64,000 nucleotides of DNA from Vibrio salinus (GCF_021272385.1 NZ_JAJSDZ010000010.1:620001-684000); one strand, 5' to 3'; positions 54,671 through 63,891 are shown, numbered from the stretch's first letter. Program-made: numbers and translations. Notes: generated from the letters alone by a model not told the origin.

Positions 54671-55678
54671 ATGAATATGAAGGATAAAAAAGTACGTTGG
54701 GGGATTGCCGGATTAGGTAAAATTGCCCGCCGCTTTGCTAATGATTTAACACAGCAGGCAGATAACGCTGAGCTGTCTGCTGTCGCCGCCAGAGATTCGA
54801 AACGGGCTGCAGGATTTGCCGGCGAGTACGGCTGCCGGACCAGTTACGGGTCGTATCAGGCTTTGGCACAGGCTCCGGAGATTGATGCAGTTTATATTGC
54901 GACCATTCATCCTTTCCATAAAAGCATGGCGGAGTTGTTTTTAACTCACGGCAAACATGTTTTAGTTGAAAAACCAGCATTTACCAATACCAAAGACTGG
55001 GATGAAATGTCAGCATTGGCTGAGAAAAAAGGACTTCTTTTGGTCGAAGCGATGAAAAGTGTGGCATTTCCAGCTTACCGTCAGTTGCGGCAATTTATCC
55101 GGGATAACGATGTCGACATTAATTCCGTTCAAGCCTATTTTGGTAATTGGCATGAGTTCGATATAACTCAACAAATTTTTAATCCGGATTTGTGTGGTGG
55201 TGCGACACTGGATGTGGCTGTGTATGCCTTGTGGCTGTATGCCGATTTATGCGCGTTAACTCAAAAACGATGGGTAAAACCTTCTGTTCAATACAGTAAA
55301 GATAATGATACGTCGGATGTTGATGAAAACGTTGAGTTTCTGTTTGAAGGTGAAATGAACGGACGGGTTGGAGCGTCCATTACCCGTAATCTGAAGCGTG
55401 AAGCCATTATCAAAGGGCCGGATACCGAGATAATGATTCATGGCAAGTGGTGGAATCCGACCGTGATTGACATTGAGCACCGCGGAGAAAGAATTACCAT
55501 TGAGATCCCGGCAACTGGTGGGGGATTTGAATATGAAATTGAGCATGTTTCATCCTTGATCCTTAACCGGAAGACAGAATCCGACTGGATGCCGGGGAGC
55601 ACCAGCCGACAGGTGATTTCCGTGATGGAAACCAGCCTGACTGAGCAGGGATTTCAACATTTGATTCGGCAGTCTTAG
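54671..55678 (+). CDS. Gfo/Idh/MocA-family oxidoreductase
   Basis: 335 aa. N-terminal Rossmann domain (VRWGIAGLGKIARRFANDLT), EKPAFTNTKDWDEM, which carries the conserved EKP, then the C-terminal beta-sheet domain. Probably an NAD(P)-dependent dehydrogenase of a sugar or cyclic polyol. ATG 54671 or 54677 are both possible. Confidence 0.88.
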   Translation: MNMKDKKVRWGIAGLGKIARRFANDLTQQADNAELSAVAARDSKRAAGFAGEYGCRTSYGSYQALAQAPEIDAVYIATIHPFHKSMAELFLTHGKHVLVEKPAFTNTKDWDEMSALAEKKGLLLVEAMKSVAFPAYRQLRQFIRDNDVDINSVQAYFGNWHEFDITQQIFNPDLCGGATLDVAVYALWLYADLCALTQKRWVKPSVQYSKDNDTSDVDENVEFLFEGEMNGRVGASITRNLKREAIIKGPDTEIMIHGKWWNPTVIDIEHRGERITIEIPATGGGFEYEIEHVSSLILNRKTESDWMPGSTSRQVISVMETSLTEQGFQHLIRQS

Positions 55679-55694
55679 TACGCCGGATGAAAAA

Positions 55695-55726
55695 AGACCG
55701 CCTCGTTTGTCGAGGCGGTCTGGTTT
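55695..55726 (+). terminator. Intrinsic terminator after the oxidoreductase gene
   Basis: AGACCGCCTCG (55695-55705) pairs perfectly with CGAGGCGGTCT (55711-55721) around TTTGT, followed by GGTTTT. Confidence 0.85.
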
Positions 55727-55899
55727 TGAGGCTACAGTATTCCGATTATGGTCATTTCATCCCCTTGAAATACCTAGACTTTCGAGAAAATTTTGGTGTT
55801 CTTCCGGCCAGTAAGACACATTTCCAACTGACAAACCTTAAAGAAACGTGTTAACGTATCGCGCTATTTCGCTGAAAATCAGTTTTTATAAAGGTAAGT

Positions 55900-56415
55900 A
55901 TGGCAGTTTTAGATATTATCACCGCTCCGGATCCAAGGCTTAAAATCAAAGCAGAAAAGGTACTGGACATTGCAACTGTACAGACGCTAATTGATGACAT
56001 GCTCGATACGTTGTATTCGACCGACAATGGCATTGGTTTGGCTGCGCCACAGGTTGGCCGTAAAGAAGCGGTTGTTATTATTGATTTGTCAGAGAACCGG
56101 GATGATCCGCTTATTCTGGTGAATCCGGAAGTGGTCAGTGGTTCAGATAAAGCGCTGGGTGAAGAAGGCTGTTTATCGGTTCCTGATTATTATGCTGAGG
56201 TTGAACGTTATACCTCGGTGGTGGTGTCGGCTTTAGACCGGGAAGGTCAACCGATAACCATTGAAAGTGATGAATTTTTAGCCATTGCGATGCAACATGA
56301 GATAGACCACCTGTCGGGCAATCTGTTCATTGATTACCTGTCACCTCTCAAACGTCAGATGGCGATGAAGAAGGTAAAAAAATACGTCAAAGCACACGCC
56401 CGGGCCCGCTCATAA
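55900..56415 (+). CDS. def: Peptide deformylase
   Basis: 171 aa. Removes the formyl group from nascent proteins. All three motifs are intact: GIGLAAPQVG, EGCLSVP and the metal site HEIDHLSG. It stands alone, without fmt next to it, and is probably a second deformylase; that is inference. Confidence 0.93.
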   Translation: MAVLDIITAPDPRLKIKAEKVLDIATVQTLIDDMLDTLYSTDNGIGLAAPQVGRKEAVVIIDLSENRDDPLILVNPEVVSGSDKALGEEGCLSVPDYYAEVERYTSVVVSALDREGQPITIESDEFLAIAMQHEIDHLSGNLFIDYLSPLKRQMAMKKVKKYVKAHARARS

Positions 56416-56462
56416 CCCGCTGTTAAGCGCAGGGTGTGATGACCTCTGTATACCTGTTCTGA

Positions 56463-56882
56463 CTATTCTGATGGTAAGTTCTTTTTCAGTTCCAGCAGCA
56501 TCAGGTATGCACTTTCTCCAGACATTTCATAAGGGTTAAATTCTTCTGAACCTGAAAATTGCAGATTCAGTAATGTGGTCAGGAAAGTCTGGGGAATATC
56601 GCCCATAGACCAGTCACCGAAGTCTCTGTGAGTAATTTCTTTGTATTCCAGAATCGTCACATTGGTGTGACGATGATCGTTTATTATGTGATGATAAGTG
56701 TTGTTAATCTCGACTCTTGAGCCTTCCAAACATTGTAAAAAGTATTTTTGGTTATGGCTTAACAGTCCGGTTATGTGGGTCTTTTCGTTGTGCTCCCGTG
56801 ACGTTTTCAGTATGTCATCCAGTGCATTTGAATCGCAGTCTAATGATAAGGTGCTGACGTAGATTAAGCGGGTTAGAAACAT
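56463..56882 (-). CDS. BLUF-domain blue-light photoreceptor
   Basis: 139 aa from ATG 56882 (GTG 56891 is an alternative). BLUF pattern: TRLIYVSTLS with the flavin-site Tyr, THITGLLSHNQKYFLQCLEG with the essential Gln, and HRDFGDWSMG. FAD-binding single-domain sensor with a ~45-residue tail; the output partner is not evident next to it. Confidence 0.88.
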   Translation of the reverse strand: MFLTRLIYVSTLSLDCDSNALDDILKTSREHNEKTHITGLLSHNQKYFLQCLEGSRVEINNTYHHIINDHRHTNVTILEYKEITHRDFGDWSMGDIPQTFLTTLLNLQFSGSEEFNPYEMSGESAYLMLLELKKNLPSE

Positions 56883-57015
56883 AGTATTCACTCTGTTTTG
56901 CCTGAGGATACTATCAAATATAATTCATGGTGTCGGAATTGCTAACTGAAATGACGCTTACTGCATTACAGTTACCGATAACTTGATATAAAATACTTTG
57001 CATTCGAACAGATCC

Positions 57016-57296
57016 TATACCCAAGTAACCTGAATATGCGGTGTTCAGTGAGATTTGTTCGGGCTTGAAACAAGGCTCCCCTTCTTTATAACGAAAGAGG
57101 GAAAACATAGTCATTCTACGTTGAGAATCAGTAACGCTGGAGCAAGCCCGGACAAACTCACCCGCAGGGCATCAGCCGAAACGCACATTTCTGCGTCAGG
57201 TGAATTTGACATGTGTTTACATGCCGGCATTCACCTTCCTTGAACTGCACGTTTCGGCTGGTGCTGAATCATGCATCTTCAGGTTGCTTGGGTATA
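57016..57296. repeat. Nested-palindrome repeat element (MITE-like)
   Basis: Terminal inverted repeats: TATACCCAAGTAACCTGAAT (57016-57035, extending to 57039) and TTCAGGTTGCTTGGGTATA (57278-57296, extending left to 57273). Inside, AGTGAGATTTGTTCGGGCTTG-type sequence pairs with CAAGCCCGGACAAACTCACC, and CCGAAACG...AGGTGAAT pairs with ATTCACCT...CGTTTCGG. No gene in it. The ends match a sequence I recall as repeated in Vibrio genomes. It fills most of the 56892-57326 gap. Confidence 0.75.
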
Positions 57297-57326
57297 TAAG
57301 TTCGATCAAATATGGGAAGGAATGGT

Positions 57327-57944
57327 ATGGAATCAGGTAAGATTAAAAATGTGGTTTTTGATGTTGGGAATGTCTTGGTTCGCTGGTCGCCGTTAGAGAT
57401 CGCCCGGTTAACGTTTGGAGATACCGGCTCTCCTGAAGAGAGTGCCAAATCCATTTTCCAAAATTCTATCTGGCTGGATTTAAATCGGGGGTTGTTCTCT
57501 GAATCTGAAGCCAAAGATCAATATCAGCAGCGTGTCGGTTTGTCTGAGCTGGAATGCCAGCGGTTATTTTATTACGTCAAACAAACCCAATTGATGATTT
57601 ATGGTTCGCTGGACTTACTGGAGCGAGTGAAAGCCGCCGGTTATGGTGTGTATGCACTGACGGATAATGTCACCGAAATTGTGGATTATCTGAAATCCAC
57701 ATATACATTTTGGGGACTTTTTGATGGGGCAACGGTTTCAGCAGAGGTTGGTTTTTTGAAACCTCAGCCGGAAATTTACCATTCTTTGTTGGAATGCCAT
57801 GAGTTACAGGCAGCAGAAACGGTGTTTATTGATGATATGCCACACAATGTGAAAGGGGCAGAAGCGGTGGGTATCTCTGCTATTCAGTTTCAAAATGCGT
57901 TTCAGTGCGAACAGGCATTGAAGACTATCGGACTGGTATTCTGA
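57327..57944 (+). CDS. HAD-superfamily hydrolase
   Basis: 205 aa. HAD motifs: VVFDVGNVLVRW (motif I, with Asn in place of the second Asp), ALTDN (II), GFLKPQPEIY (III) and FIDDMPHNV (IV), with a helical cap between. YihX-like sugar phosphatases have the same DxxN motif I. ATG 57327 has GGGAAGG upstream. Confidence 0.87.
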   Translation: MESGKIKNVVFDVGNVLVRWSPLEIARLTFGDTGSPEESAKSIFQNSIWLDLNRGLFSESEAKDQYQQRVGLSELECQRLFYYVKQTQLMIYGSLDLLERVKAAGYGVYALTDNVTEIVDYLKSTYTFWGLFDGATVSAEVGFLKPQPEIYHSLLECHELQAAETVFIDDMPHNVKGAEAVGISAIQFQNAFQCEQALKTIGLVF

Positions 57945-57966
57945 GTGCTCAGGTTGGTTCTGATTA

Positions 57967-57997
57967 TCTCCCCAAGTTCTAGAGCGGTTTGGGGAGA
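57967..57997. terminator. Possible terminator between HAD and thiolase genes
   Basis: TCTCCCCAA (57967-57975) pairs with TTGGGGAGA (57989-57997) across a 13-base loop between two convergent genes. No clear T run on either side, so function is uncertain. Confidence 0.45.
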
Positions 57998-58013
57998 CTG
58001 AATTTTACTTGAG

Positions 58014-59189
58014 TTACAGACATTCTATTGCGACAGCTGTTGCTTCTCCTCCACCTATGCATAATGATGCGATTCCTTTTTTCAGTCCCCTGGAACGAAG
58101 GGCATGAATAAGGGTTACCACAATTCTGGCGCCGGAAGCACCTATCGGATGACCAAGTGAACAGGCTCCACCATGGACGTTGAGTTTTTCCAGAGGAATA
58201 TCCAGTTCTTCGATTGCGGCAAGAGGAACCACGGCAAGTGCTTCGTTGATTTCAAACAGATCAACAGAAGGTACTGTCCATCCGGTTTTATTTAATAAAA
58301 GACGAATTGCTCCTACCGGTGCCGTTGTGAACCATTCCGGTTCCTGAGAAAATGTTGTATGAGCAACAATCCGGGCAATTGGTGTCAGGTCATGTTTTTC
58401 AATAGCTTTCTGTGACGCAACCATAATGGCGGCTGCACCATCACTGAAACCGGAAGCGGTTGCCGGAGTGATCGTCCCATCCGGTTTAAATGCCGGCTTC
58501 ATGGTTGGTATTCTCGAAATGTCCGCATGCTGAGGCAGCTCATCCATAGCTATAATCCCGGGCTTTTCCCCCTGTATGATTTCGACCGGGGCTATTTCAT
58601 CGTTATATAAACTGGCAGACTGTGCATGTTGTGACCGGCGGACGGACTCTGTAGCATAGGCGTCCTGCTGTGCGCGGGAGAACTGATATTTTCCGGCACA
58701 GTCTTCTGAGAATAACCCAAGAGACCGGCCATCATAGTTATCAATACCATCGCGGGTTAAATGGTCATAAGTGATTGCATCGCCGAGCCGGATGCCTGGC
58801 CTTATCTGCAATAGATGAGGGGCATTACTCATGGATTCCATTCCTCCCGCCATAATGATCTCAGCCGAACCGGCTGCGATGGTATCGTGCGCAAGTATCA
58901 GCGCTTTCATTCCGGAGCCGCAGACTTTGTTAACCGTTGTTGCTCCGGTGGAAAGAGGTATCCCTGCCTGTATCATTGCCTGACGTGCCGGTGCTTGTCC
59001 GATACCGGCTGTCAGTACACATCCCATGATGACTTCATTAATATTTCCGGGCGGAAGGCCACTTTCGTTGATAGTGGCTTTTATCGCGGTTGCACCCAGT
59101 ATGGGGGCCGGGATTTCCGAGAACTGACCGAGCAGAGAACCGATTGGTGTCCGTTTGGCTGCAACAATGTAAATTTCATCAGATGACAT
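58014..59189 (-). CDS. Acetyl-CoA C-acetyltransferase (thiolase)
   Basis: 391 aa. Catalytic Cys in NKVCGSGMKALILA (about residue 90), His in NVHGGACSLGHPIGASGARI, and the C-terminal Cys in ASLCIGGGEATAVAIE. Condenses or splits acyl-CoA. Last gene of a three-gene minus-strand operon (cyclase, lipocalin-like, thiolase) controlled by the adjacent TetR gene, so probably catabolic. Confidence 0.9.
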   Translation of the reverse strand: MSSDEIYIVAAKRTPIGSLLGQFSEIPAPILGATAIKATINESGLPPGNINEVIMGCVLTAGIGQAPARQAMIQAGIPLSTGATTVNKVCGSGMKALILAHDTIAAGSAEIIMAGGMESMSNAPHLLQIRPGIRLGDAITYDHLTRDGIDNYDGRSLGLFSEDCAGKYQFSRAQQDAYATESVRRSQHAQSASLYNDEIAPVEIIQGEKPGIIAMDELPQHADISRIPTMKPAFKPDGTITPATASGFSDGAAAIMVASQKAIEKHDLTPIARIVAHTTFSQEPEWFTTAPVGAIRLLLNKTGWTVPSVDLFEINEALAVVPLAAIEELDIPLEKLNVHGGACSLGHPIGASGARIVVTLIHALRSRGLKKGIASLCIGGGEATAVAIECL

Positions 59190-59200
59190 CGCTTTTCTCC

Positions 59201-59659
59201 TTATTTTTTCATACGCCGGCGCCAGCGTAGTTCCGGGTTATGGGTGACACCATCGAATACCATCGGGTCCGATTTCAGGATTAGAACGGTTTCATTCTCT
59301 TCAAATTTCACATGCCGGAGCTGTTGAGTACTCACCCAGTTAGGGATAAGACAATACTGAAGAAAATGAGTCACCGTTTGTTGAGCTTCACTGGTTTCGA
59401 ACCGGCCTGCATAAGCGAAATAGCTGGTTGCGGCTCTGGCAAGTTGTGTGGGGGAACCACCAATGATGTCCGGGTTATCAAATAACTCTCGGTCAGGACT
59501 CATAATCTGGACTGAGACCCATCCTTCAGCGTTATAGCTGATGTATCCGGAAGCTTTTTCTCCCATGGTGTGAACAACCCGGCCATCATCAAGCGTGTCG
59601 GTAAATTTTTCCAGTTCCCACACGCCGCATAATTTTTCTTTCAGGGTACTAATTGACAT
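59201..59659 (-). CDS. Lipocalin-like domain protein
   Basis: 152 aa. GVWELEKFTDTLDDGRVVHT, GYISYNAEGWVSVQIMSPDR and YFAYAGRFET fit the lipocalin-like (PF13924-type) family often found with catabolic genes. 11 nt from the thiolase gene, so co-transcribed. Probably binds or isomerises a pathway intermediate; not proven. Confidence 0.8.
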   Translation of the reverse strand: MSISTLKEKLCGVWELEKFTDTLDDGRVVHTMGEKASGYISYNAEGWVSVQIMSPDRELFDNPDIIGGSPTQLARAATSYFAYAGRFETSEAQQTVTHFLQYCLIPNWVSTQQLRHVKFEENETVLILKSDPMVFDGVTHNPELRWRRRMKK

Positions 59660-59673
59660 AGATTTTCTCCGTG

Positions 59674-60453
59674 TTATTCATCCAGAATAGCGACTGCCCG
59701 GGTCCATCCTGCGGATGCGGCATGTACTTTTACCGGGAAACAGGCGACAGTGAATCCACTGGAAGGTAACAGCTCCAGGTGGTGAAGTTTTTCCATATGG
59801 CAGTAGCCGATGTCTCTGCCAACCCGGTGTCCCTGCCAGATAGCCTGACTGTTTCCGTCCTGTTGATATTGTTCAGTCATATATTTAAAAGGGATATCCC
59901 AGCTCCAGCTATCAGTTCCTGTTACCCGGACACCTTGTTCAAGCAGGAAAAGTGTCGCTTCACGTCCCATTCCACATCCTTTGCTCAGAAAAGAAGGGTC
60001 ACCGTAAGCCTGACCGGCACAGGTGTTTACCAGAACAATATCCAGAGGCTGAAGTTGGTATTGAATGCGATCCAGTTCCTGAGCCACTTCTTGTGCTGTG
60101 ACGACATGCCCATCCGGAAAGTGTCTGAAATCCAGCTTGACTCCGGGGCGGAAACACCAGTCCAGAGGAATCTGATCGATGGTTGCGGATGGCTGACCGT
60201 GATTCATGGTGGAAGCATAGTGGTATGGTGCGTCCATATGAGTTCCGGCGTGAGTTGTCAGGGTCACTTCTTCAACTGCCCAGCCTTCTTCATCAGGAAA
60301 GTCTTTTGGAGTGATACCCGGAAAAAATTCCGCCATCTCAGACGCACTTTTCTGGTGGTTCAGGTAAGTGATTTGAGGTCTGAGACCTGGCGGATCGGCA
60401 GGAACATCGTTTTCGATACTGACAGATAAATCAATGAATCGTTTTTGTTTCAT
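59674..60453 (-). CDS. Cyclase-family / kynurenine formamidase-like metal hydrolase
   Basis: 259 aa. Metal motif TTHAGTHMDAPYHY (HxGTHxDxPxH) with DLSVSIENDVPADPP at the N-terminus and VTGTDSWSWD in the core. Family members hydrolyse arylformamides or cyclic amides/esters. First gene of the operon, reading away from the TetR operator. Confidence 0.87.
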   Translation of the reverse strand: MKQKRFIDLSVSIENDVPADPPGLRPQITYLNHQKSASEMAEFFPGITPKDFPDEEGWAVEEVTLTTHAGTHMDAPYHYASTMNHGQPSATIDQIPLDWCFRPGVKLDFRHFPDGHVVTAQEVAQELDRIQYQLQPLDIVLVNTCAGQAYGDPSFLSKGCGMGREATLFLLEQGVRVTGTDSWSWDIPFKYMTEQYQQDGNSQAIWQGHRVGRDIGYCHMEKLHHLELLPSSGFTVACFPVKVHAASAGWTRAVAILDE

Positions 60454-60474
60454 TTAGTCAATTCCATTATTAAG

Positions 60475-60490
60475 TTGGTCGACCGACCAA
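60475..60490. promoter_or_regulatory. Likely TetR operator
   Basis: TTGGTCGACCGACCAA has perfect 7-bp arms (TTGGTCG / CGACCAA) with a 2-bp spacer. It lies 22 bp upstream of the cyclase start in the divergent region shared with the TetR gene. Many TetR regulators of acyl-CoA pathways bind TTGGTCG-like half-sites. Confidence 0.8.
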
Positions 60491-60657
60491 TTATTATTAG
60501 GTTTGATCATTTATAAGGTTAGAAAAGTGACAATGATCTCATTTGAACCAAAATAATGGTTGTTTTTTGGCTCTTTTTATTAACACCGGTACCGGGTTTC
60601 ATTCAGAAAAGTACAATAAGTCAGCTTGATAGGGCGCATTTGGTTGAAAGGATAACT

Positions 60658-61287
60658 ATGGCCGGTAACACTCGTGAAAAAATACTGAATTCGGCGGAAA
60701 GTCTGTTTGCTGAATTTGGGTATGATTATGTTTCTGTAAGAAAAATAACGAATAACGCGGAGGTAAGGTTAGGACTGCTTGCCTATCATTTTGGCACAAA
60801 AGAAGCCTTATTTGAGGCGGTAGTCGCCCGGAGAATTGATAAACTTAATTGTATGCGTAAAGCGGCTTTAAGGAAAATAACGACTCTTAGTGAGTTTAGT
60901 GCTCAGCAGGTCATGGAAGCCTTTATGCATCCTTACTTTGAGCTTGCCAGTTCTAAAGATCCCGGATGGCAGTCTTATACAAGACTGATTGCTCAAATAT
61001 CTCATAATGAACGTCATATGCCGGTATTGAAAAAATACATGGATCCTGTGGCTTACCTGTTTATTGATGCGTTGGCAACCTGTTATCCAAAAGCCAGTCA
61101 TGAGCAGGTAGCCAGTGGGTTTATTTTTTCTGCAGCCGTTATGGTCGGTATTTTTTCCCGTCCGTCACGGATAAAAACGATGTCGAGGGGGGCATTGTCC
61201 GATCAGGAACTGAAAGCGCTTTATCCTTCGCTACTGACTTATGCCGTAGGCGGTATTCAGGCCATCTGTGAAACTGGTTCGCAGTGA
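60658..61287 (+). CDS. TetR-family transcriptional regulator
   Basis: 209 aa. N-terminal HTH: REKILNSAESLFAEFGYDYV, SVRKITNNAEVRLGLLAYHF; the rest is a helical ligand domain. ATG 60658 has AAAGGAT upstream; the in-frame start at 60556 is not needed. Divergent from the cyclase operon with a TTGGTCG palindrome between, so it probably represses that operon. Confidence 0.9.
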   Translation: MAGNTREKILNSAESLFAEFGYDYVSVRKITNNAEVRLGLLAYHFGTKEALFEAVVARRIDKLNCMRKAALRKITTLSEFSAQQVMEAFMHPYFELASSKDPGWQSYTRLIAQISHNERHMPVLKKYMDPVAYLFIDALATCYPKASHEQVASGFIFSAAVMVGIFSRPSRIKTMSRGALSDQELKALYPSLLTYAVGGIQAICETGSQ

Positions 61288-61390
61288 ATATGATAAAGGC
61301 CAAAGAATAAGTCTGACATTGTAATTATTCTCTTTTACAGAACTACTGGCTGGCTAAAATACGATAAAAATTGATAAGGACACGATCTGA

Positions 61391-61902
61391 ATGACACAAA
61401 CTATGCTGATCCGGGAAGAAAAAGACTCGGATTATGCGGTTATATCTGAGATAACCATTGCCGCATTTAAAAAAATGGAAATCAGCAATCACACGGAACA
61501 TTTTATTGTCAATGCTCTGAGAAAAGCTGGTGCGTTGGCTTTATCTCTGGTTGCTGAAATAGATGGAGTTGTCGTTGGACATATTGCATTTTCACCGGTT
61601 TCTATGTCTGATGGTACAAAAGACTGGTATGGTCTCGGACCGCTTTCTGTTCATCCGGACTATCAGCGAAGGGGGGTTGGCAAAGCACTTATAGAGAAAG
61701 GCCTGACCAGGCTGAAAAAACGAAATGCGAAAGGGTGTTGTCTGGTTGGTCACCCGGAATATTATCCACGATTCGGATTTAAAAATGCGGATGGTTTAAT
61801 TCTTGATGGTATCCCGCCTGAAGTTTTTTTGTTCTTCCTTTTTATCACCATATACCGCAAGGTAATGTGATATTTCATGAAGGATTTATAGCAGAAAATT
61901 AG
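61391..61902 (+). pseudogene. YhbS-like GNAT acetyltransferase with a poly-T frameshift
   Basis: The frame from ATG 61391 has LSVHPDYQRRGVGKALIEKG and PEYYPRFGFKNADGLILDGI, but after PPEV it leaves the family pattern and stops at 61870. Adding one T to the 7-T run at 61824-61830 restores PPEVFFVLPFYHHIPQGNVIFHEGF and a stop at 61902, the normal YhbS-type end. Either a real lesion, a slippage-prone site, or a sequencing error. Confidence 0.78.
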
Positions 61903-61980
61903 TAGAATAAATCATTATATTTCAGTTGGTTACAAATAAGATGAAGAACGAAATAGTATATATTGTATAAGGTATCGTTT

Positions 61981-62559
61981 ATGTCACAAATAGAAGAAGA
62001 ACCGGAAATGACAGTTTCAGAGACGGAAGAAATAAGCGTTAATGCAGATAAGTTTTATGTGGTATCCATGCGGAAATTCACGATATTGTTTTTTGCCACC
62101 TTTGGTTTATATCAGGTGTACTGGGCTTATAAGAACTGGGTAAACTATAAAACCGAAACCGGTGAAAAGGTCTGGCCAATTGCCCGTGCCATCTTTCAAA
62201 TCTTTTTTACTCATTCTTTATTCAGAAAAGTGGATGCGGAATTAAAGGGAACTCAGTTACCGTATTCATGGCATCCTGCTTATACGGCCCATGCTTATGT
62301 ATCTTTGTTGATTGTTGGCCGGATTCTCGACCGGTTGTCATTAAAGAACATCGGTAGCCCGTATACCGATCTGCTGGGTATACTGGTCATCCCGGTTATC
62401 TGGTATGTGCTGCAAATAGCTCAGAAGGCCATTAATATCAGTTCCGGTGATTCTACCGGAGAGCAAAACGACAAACTGACGGTGCTGAATTGGTTCTGGA
62501 TTGTCGTTGGTCTGTTGTTCTGGCCCCTTGCTTTCGCCGGGGTGTTTCTTCCTGAATAA
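61981..62559 (+). CDS. Multi-pass membrane protein, DUF4234-like
   Basis: 192 aa. Acidic N-terminus, then helices at about 33-52 (TILFFATFGLYQVYWAYKNW), 104-118, 130-147 and 165-190. The first helix resembles DUF4234-type proteins. Function unknown. ATG 61981 gives the natural start. Confidence 0.7.
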   Translation: MSQIEEEPEMTVSETEEISVNADKFYVVSMRKFTILFFATFGLYQVYWAYKNWVNYKTETGEKVWPIARAIFQIFFTHSLFRKVDAELKGTQLPYSWHPAYTAHAYVSLLIVGRILDRLSLKNIGSPYTDLLGILVIPVIWYVLQIAQKAINISSGDSTGEQNDKLTVLNWFWIVVGLLFWPLAFAGVFLPE

Positions 62560-62576
62560 AAATGGAGGAGGTCTCA

Positions 62577-63041
62577 TTGATCGTGATTAGAGATTATAAA
62601 GAGTCTGACGCCGGAGAGTTGCGGGCTCTTTGTTTTCGTACCGTCAGAAACATTAATACCCGAGATTATTCAAAGGCACAGGTTGAAGCCTGGATTCCTG
62701 AATCTTACGATGTTGATTTGTGGAAACGCACCCTGTTAGTGCTGTCTCCTTTTGTTGCTGAAATTGACGGTAAAGTTGTAGGTTATGCTGATCTTCAGCC
62801 GGATGGGCTGATTGATCATTTCTTCTGTCACGATCAATACCAAAACCGGGGAGTTGGCCGCTGCCTGATGGAGCACATTTTCTCGGTCGGACGGGCGCGG
62901 GGTATTGAACGTTATTATTCAAACGTGAGTCTGACAGCTCGTCCGTTTTATGAGCATTTTGGTTTTTGGGTGACGGGCGAACAGGTAATTGAGATCCGGG
63001 GACAAAAGCTTAGAAACTTTGTGATGGAAAAGTGTCTCTGA
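62577..63041 (+). CDS. GNAT acetyltransferase
   Basis: 154 aa. DHFFCHDQYQNRGVGRCLME is the acetyl-CoA site; TARPFYEHFGFWVTGEQVIE closes the fold. Start is TTG 62577 (or GTG 62583) behind a strong GGAGGAGG at 62565-62571; the in-frame ATG at 62562 overlaps that site. Confidence 0.82.
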   Translation: MIVIRDYKESDAGELRALCFRTVRNINTRDYSKAQVEAWIPESYDVDLWKRTLLVLSPFVAEIDGKVVGYADLQPDGLIDHFFCHDQYQNRGVGRCLMEHIFSVGRARGIERYYSNVSLTARPFYEHFGFWVTGEQVIEIRGQKLRNFVMEKCL

Positions 63042-63069
63042 CAAGCCTGTCCGGATAGTAGGGATATGT

Positions 63070-63786
63070 ATGCTGAAAAAAGAAAAAATTAATGTTGGAC
63101 ATATTCCAGCATTATTGTGGGGAGAAAAATCTGATCGGATATGGATAGCGGTACACGGAAATCAGTCCGATAAAGCCGATGATGTGATTGGTATTCTGGC
63201 AGAAGAAGCCATGATAGCCGGATACCAGGTATTGAGTTTCGATTTACCAAAGCATGGAGAAAGAAAAACTGACCCGACATTGTGTAAAGTACAAAATTGT
63301 GTGAAAGAACTTGATGACATAATCAGCTATGCAAAATTATTGTCATCCCATGTCAGCGTATTCGCCTGTAGTATGGGAGCTTATTTTAGTCTTTTGTCTT
63401 ACAAAAATGAGCTGGCACTAAACCAAGCGTTGTTTTTATCGCCAGTCGTTAATATGGAATCCATTTTGTTGAACTTAATGAAATGGTTTGATATCAGAGA
63501 GAAACAGCTTATGGATATGCAGGAAATAGCCCTTCCTATAGGTGAAACCCTGTATTGGGACTATTATTGTTATGTTAAATCCCATCCGGTTGTCGAATGG
63601 AATATACCTACATCAGTTTTGTATGGCTCAAATGATAACCTGACCGATAGTCAAACAATTTCTTCATTTTCAAATCAATTCAATTGTGATTTAGAAGTAT
63701 TGAAAGGTGGAGAACACTATTTCCATACTCGGGAACAGTTACAATTTTTCAGGCAGTGGCTCCGTGATAAATTATTAACCTTTTAA
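63070..63786 (+). CDS. Alpha/beta-hydrolase fold protein
   Basis: 238 aa. AVHGNQSDKADDVIGILAEE (oxyanion HG), SFDLPKHGERK, the nucleophile elbow FACSMGAYFS, YGSNDNLTD (Asp) and GGEHYF (His) give a complete triad. Substrate unknown. Confidence 0.85.
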   Translation: MLKKEKINVGHIPALLWGEKSDRIWIAVHGNQSDKADDVIGILAEEAMIAGYQVLSFDLPKHGERKTDPTLCKVQNCVKELDDIISYAKLLSSHVSVFACSMGAYFSLLSYKNELALNQALFLSPVVNMESILLNLMKWFDIREKQLMDMQEIALPIGETLYWDYYCYVKSHPVVEWNIPTSVLYGSNDNLTDSQTISSFSNQFNCDLEVLKGGEHYFHTREQLQFFRQWLRDKLLTF

Positions 63787-63891
63787 AAAAGGTATCATCT
63801 GGTTCAGAATATATTGAATGTCACGATTTGTTTTCTTATTTAAGAACGGTAAAAACTAGTACGCTTAAATTACCAGGGACGGAGGTTTTTT

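Noticed and set aside
58815..59186. 123-codon plus-strand open frame
   Set aside because: Antisense shadow of the thiolase gene.
59779..60429. 216-codon plus-strand open frame
   Set aside because: It is the antisense of the cyclase gene, which has clear catalytic motifs; the plus frame has no family features.
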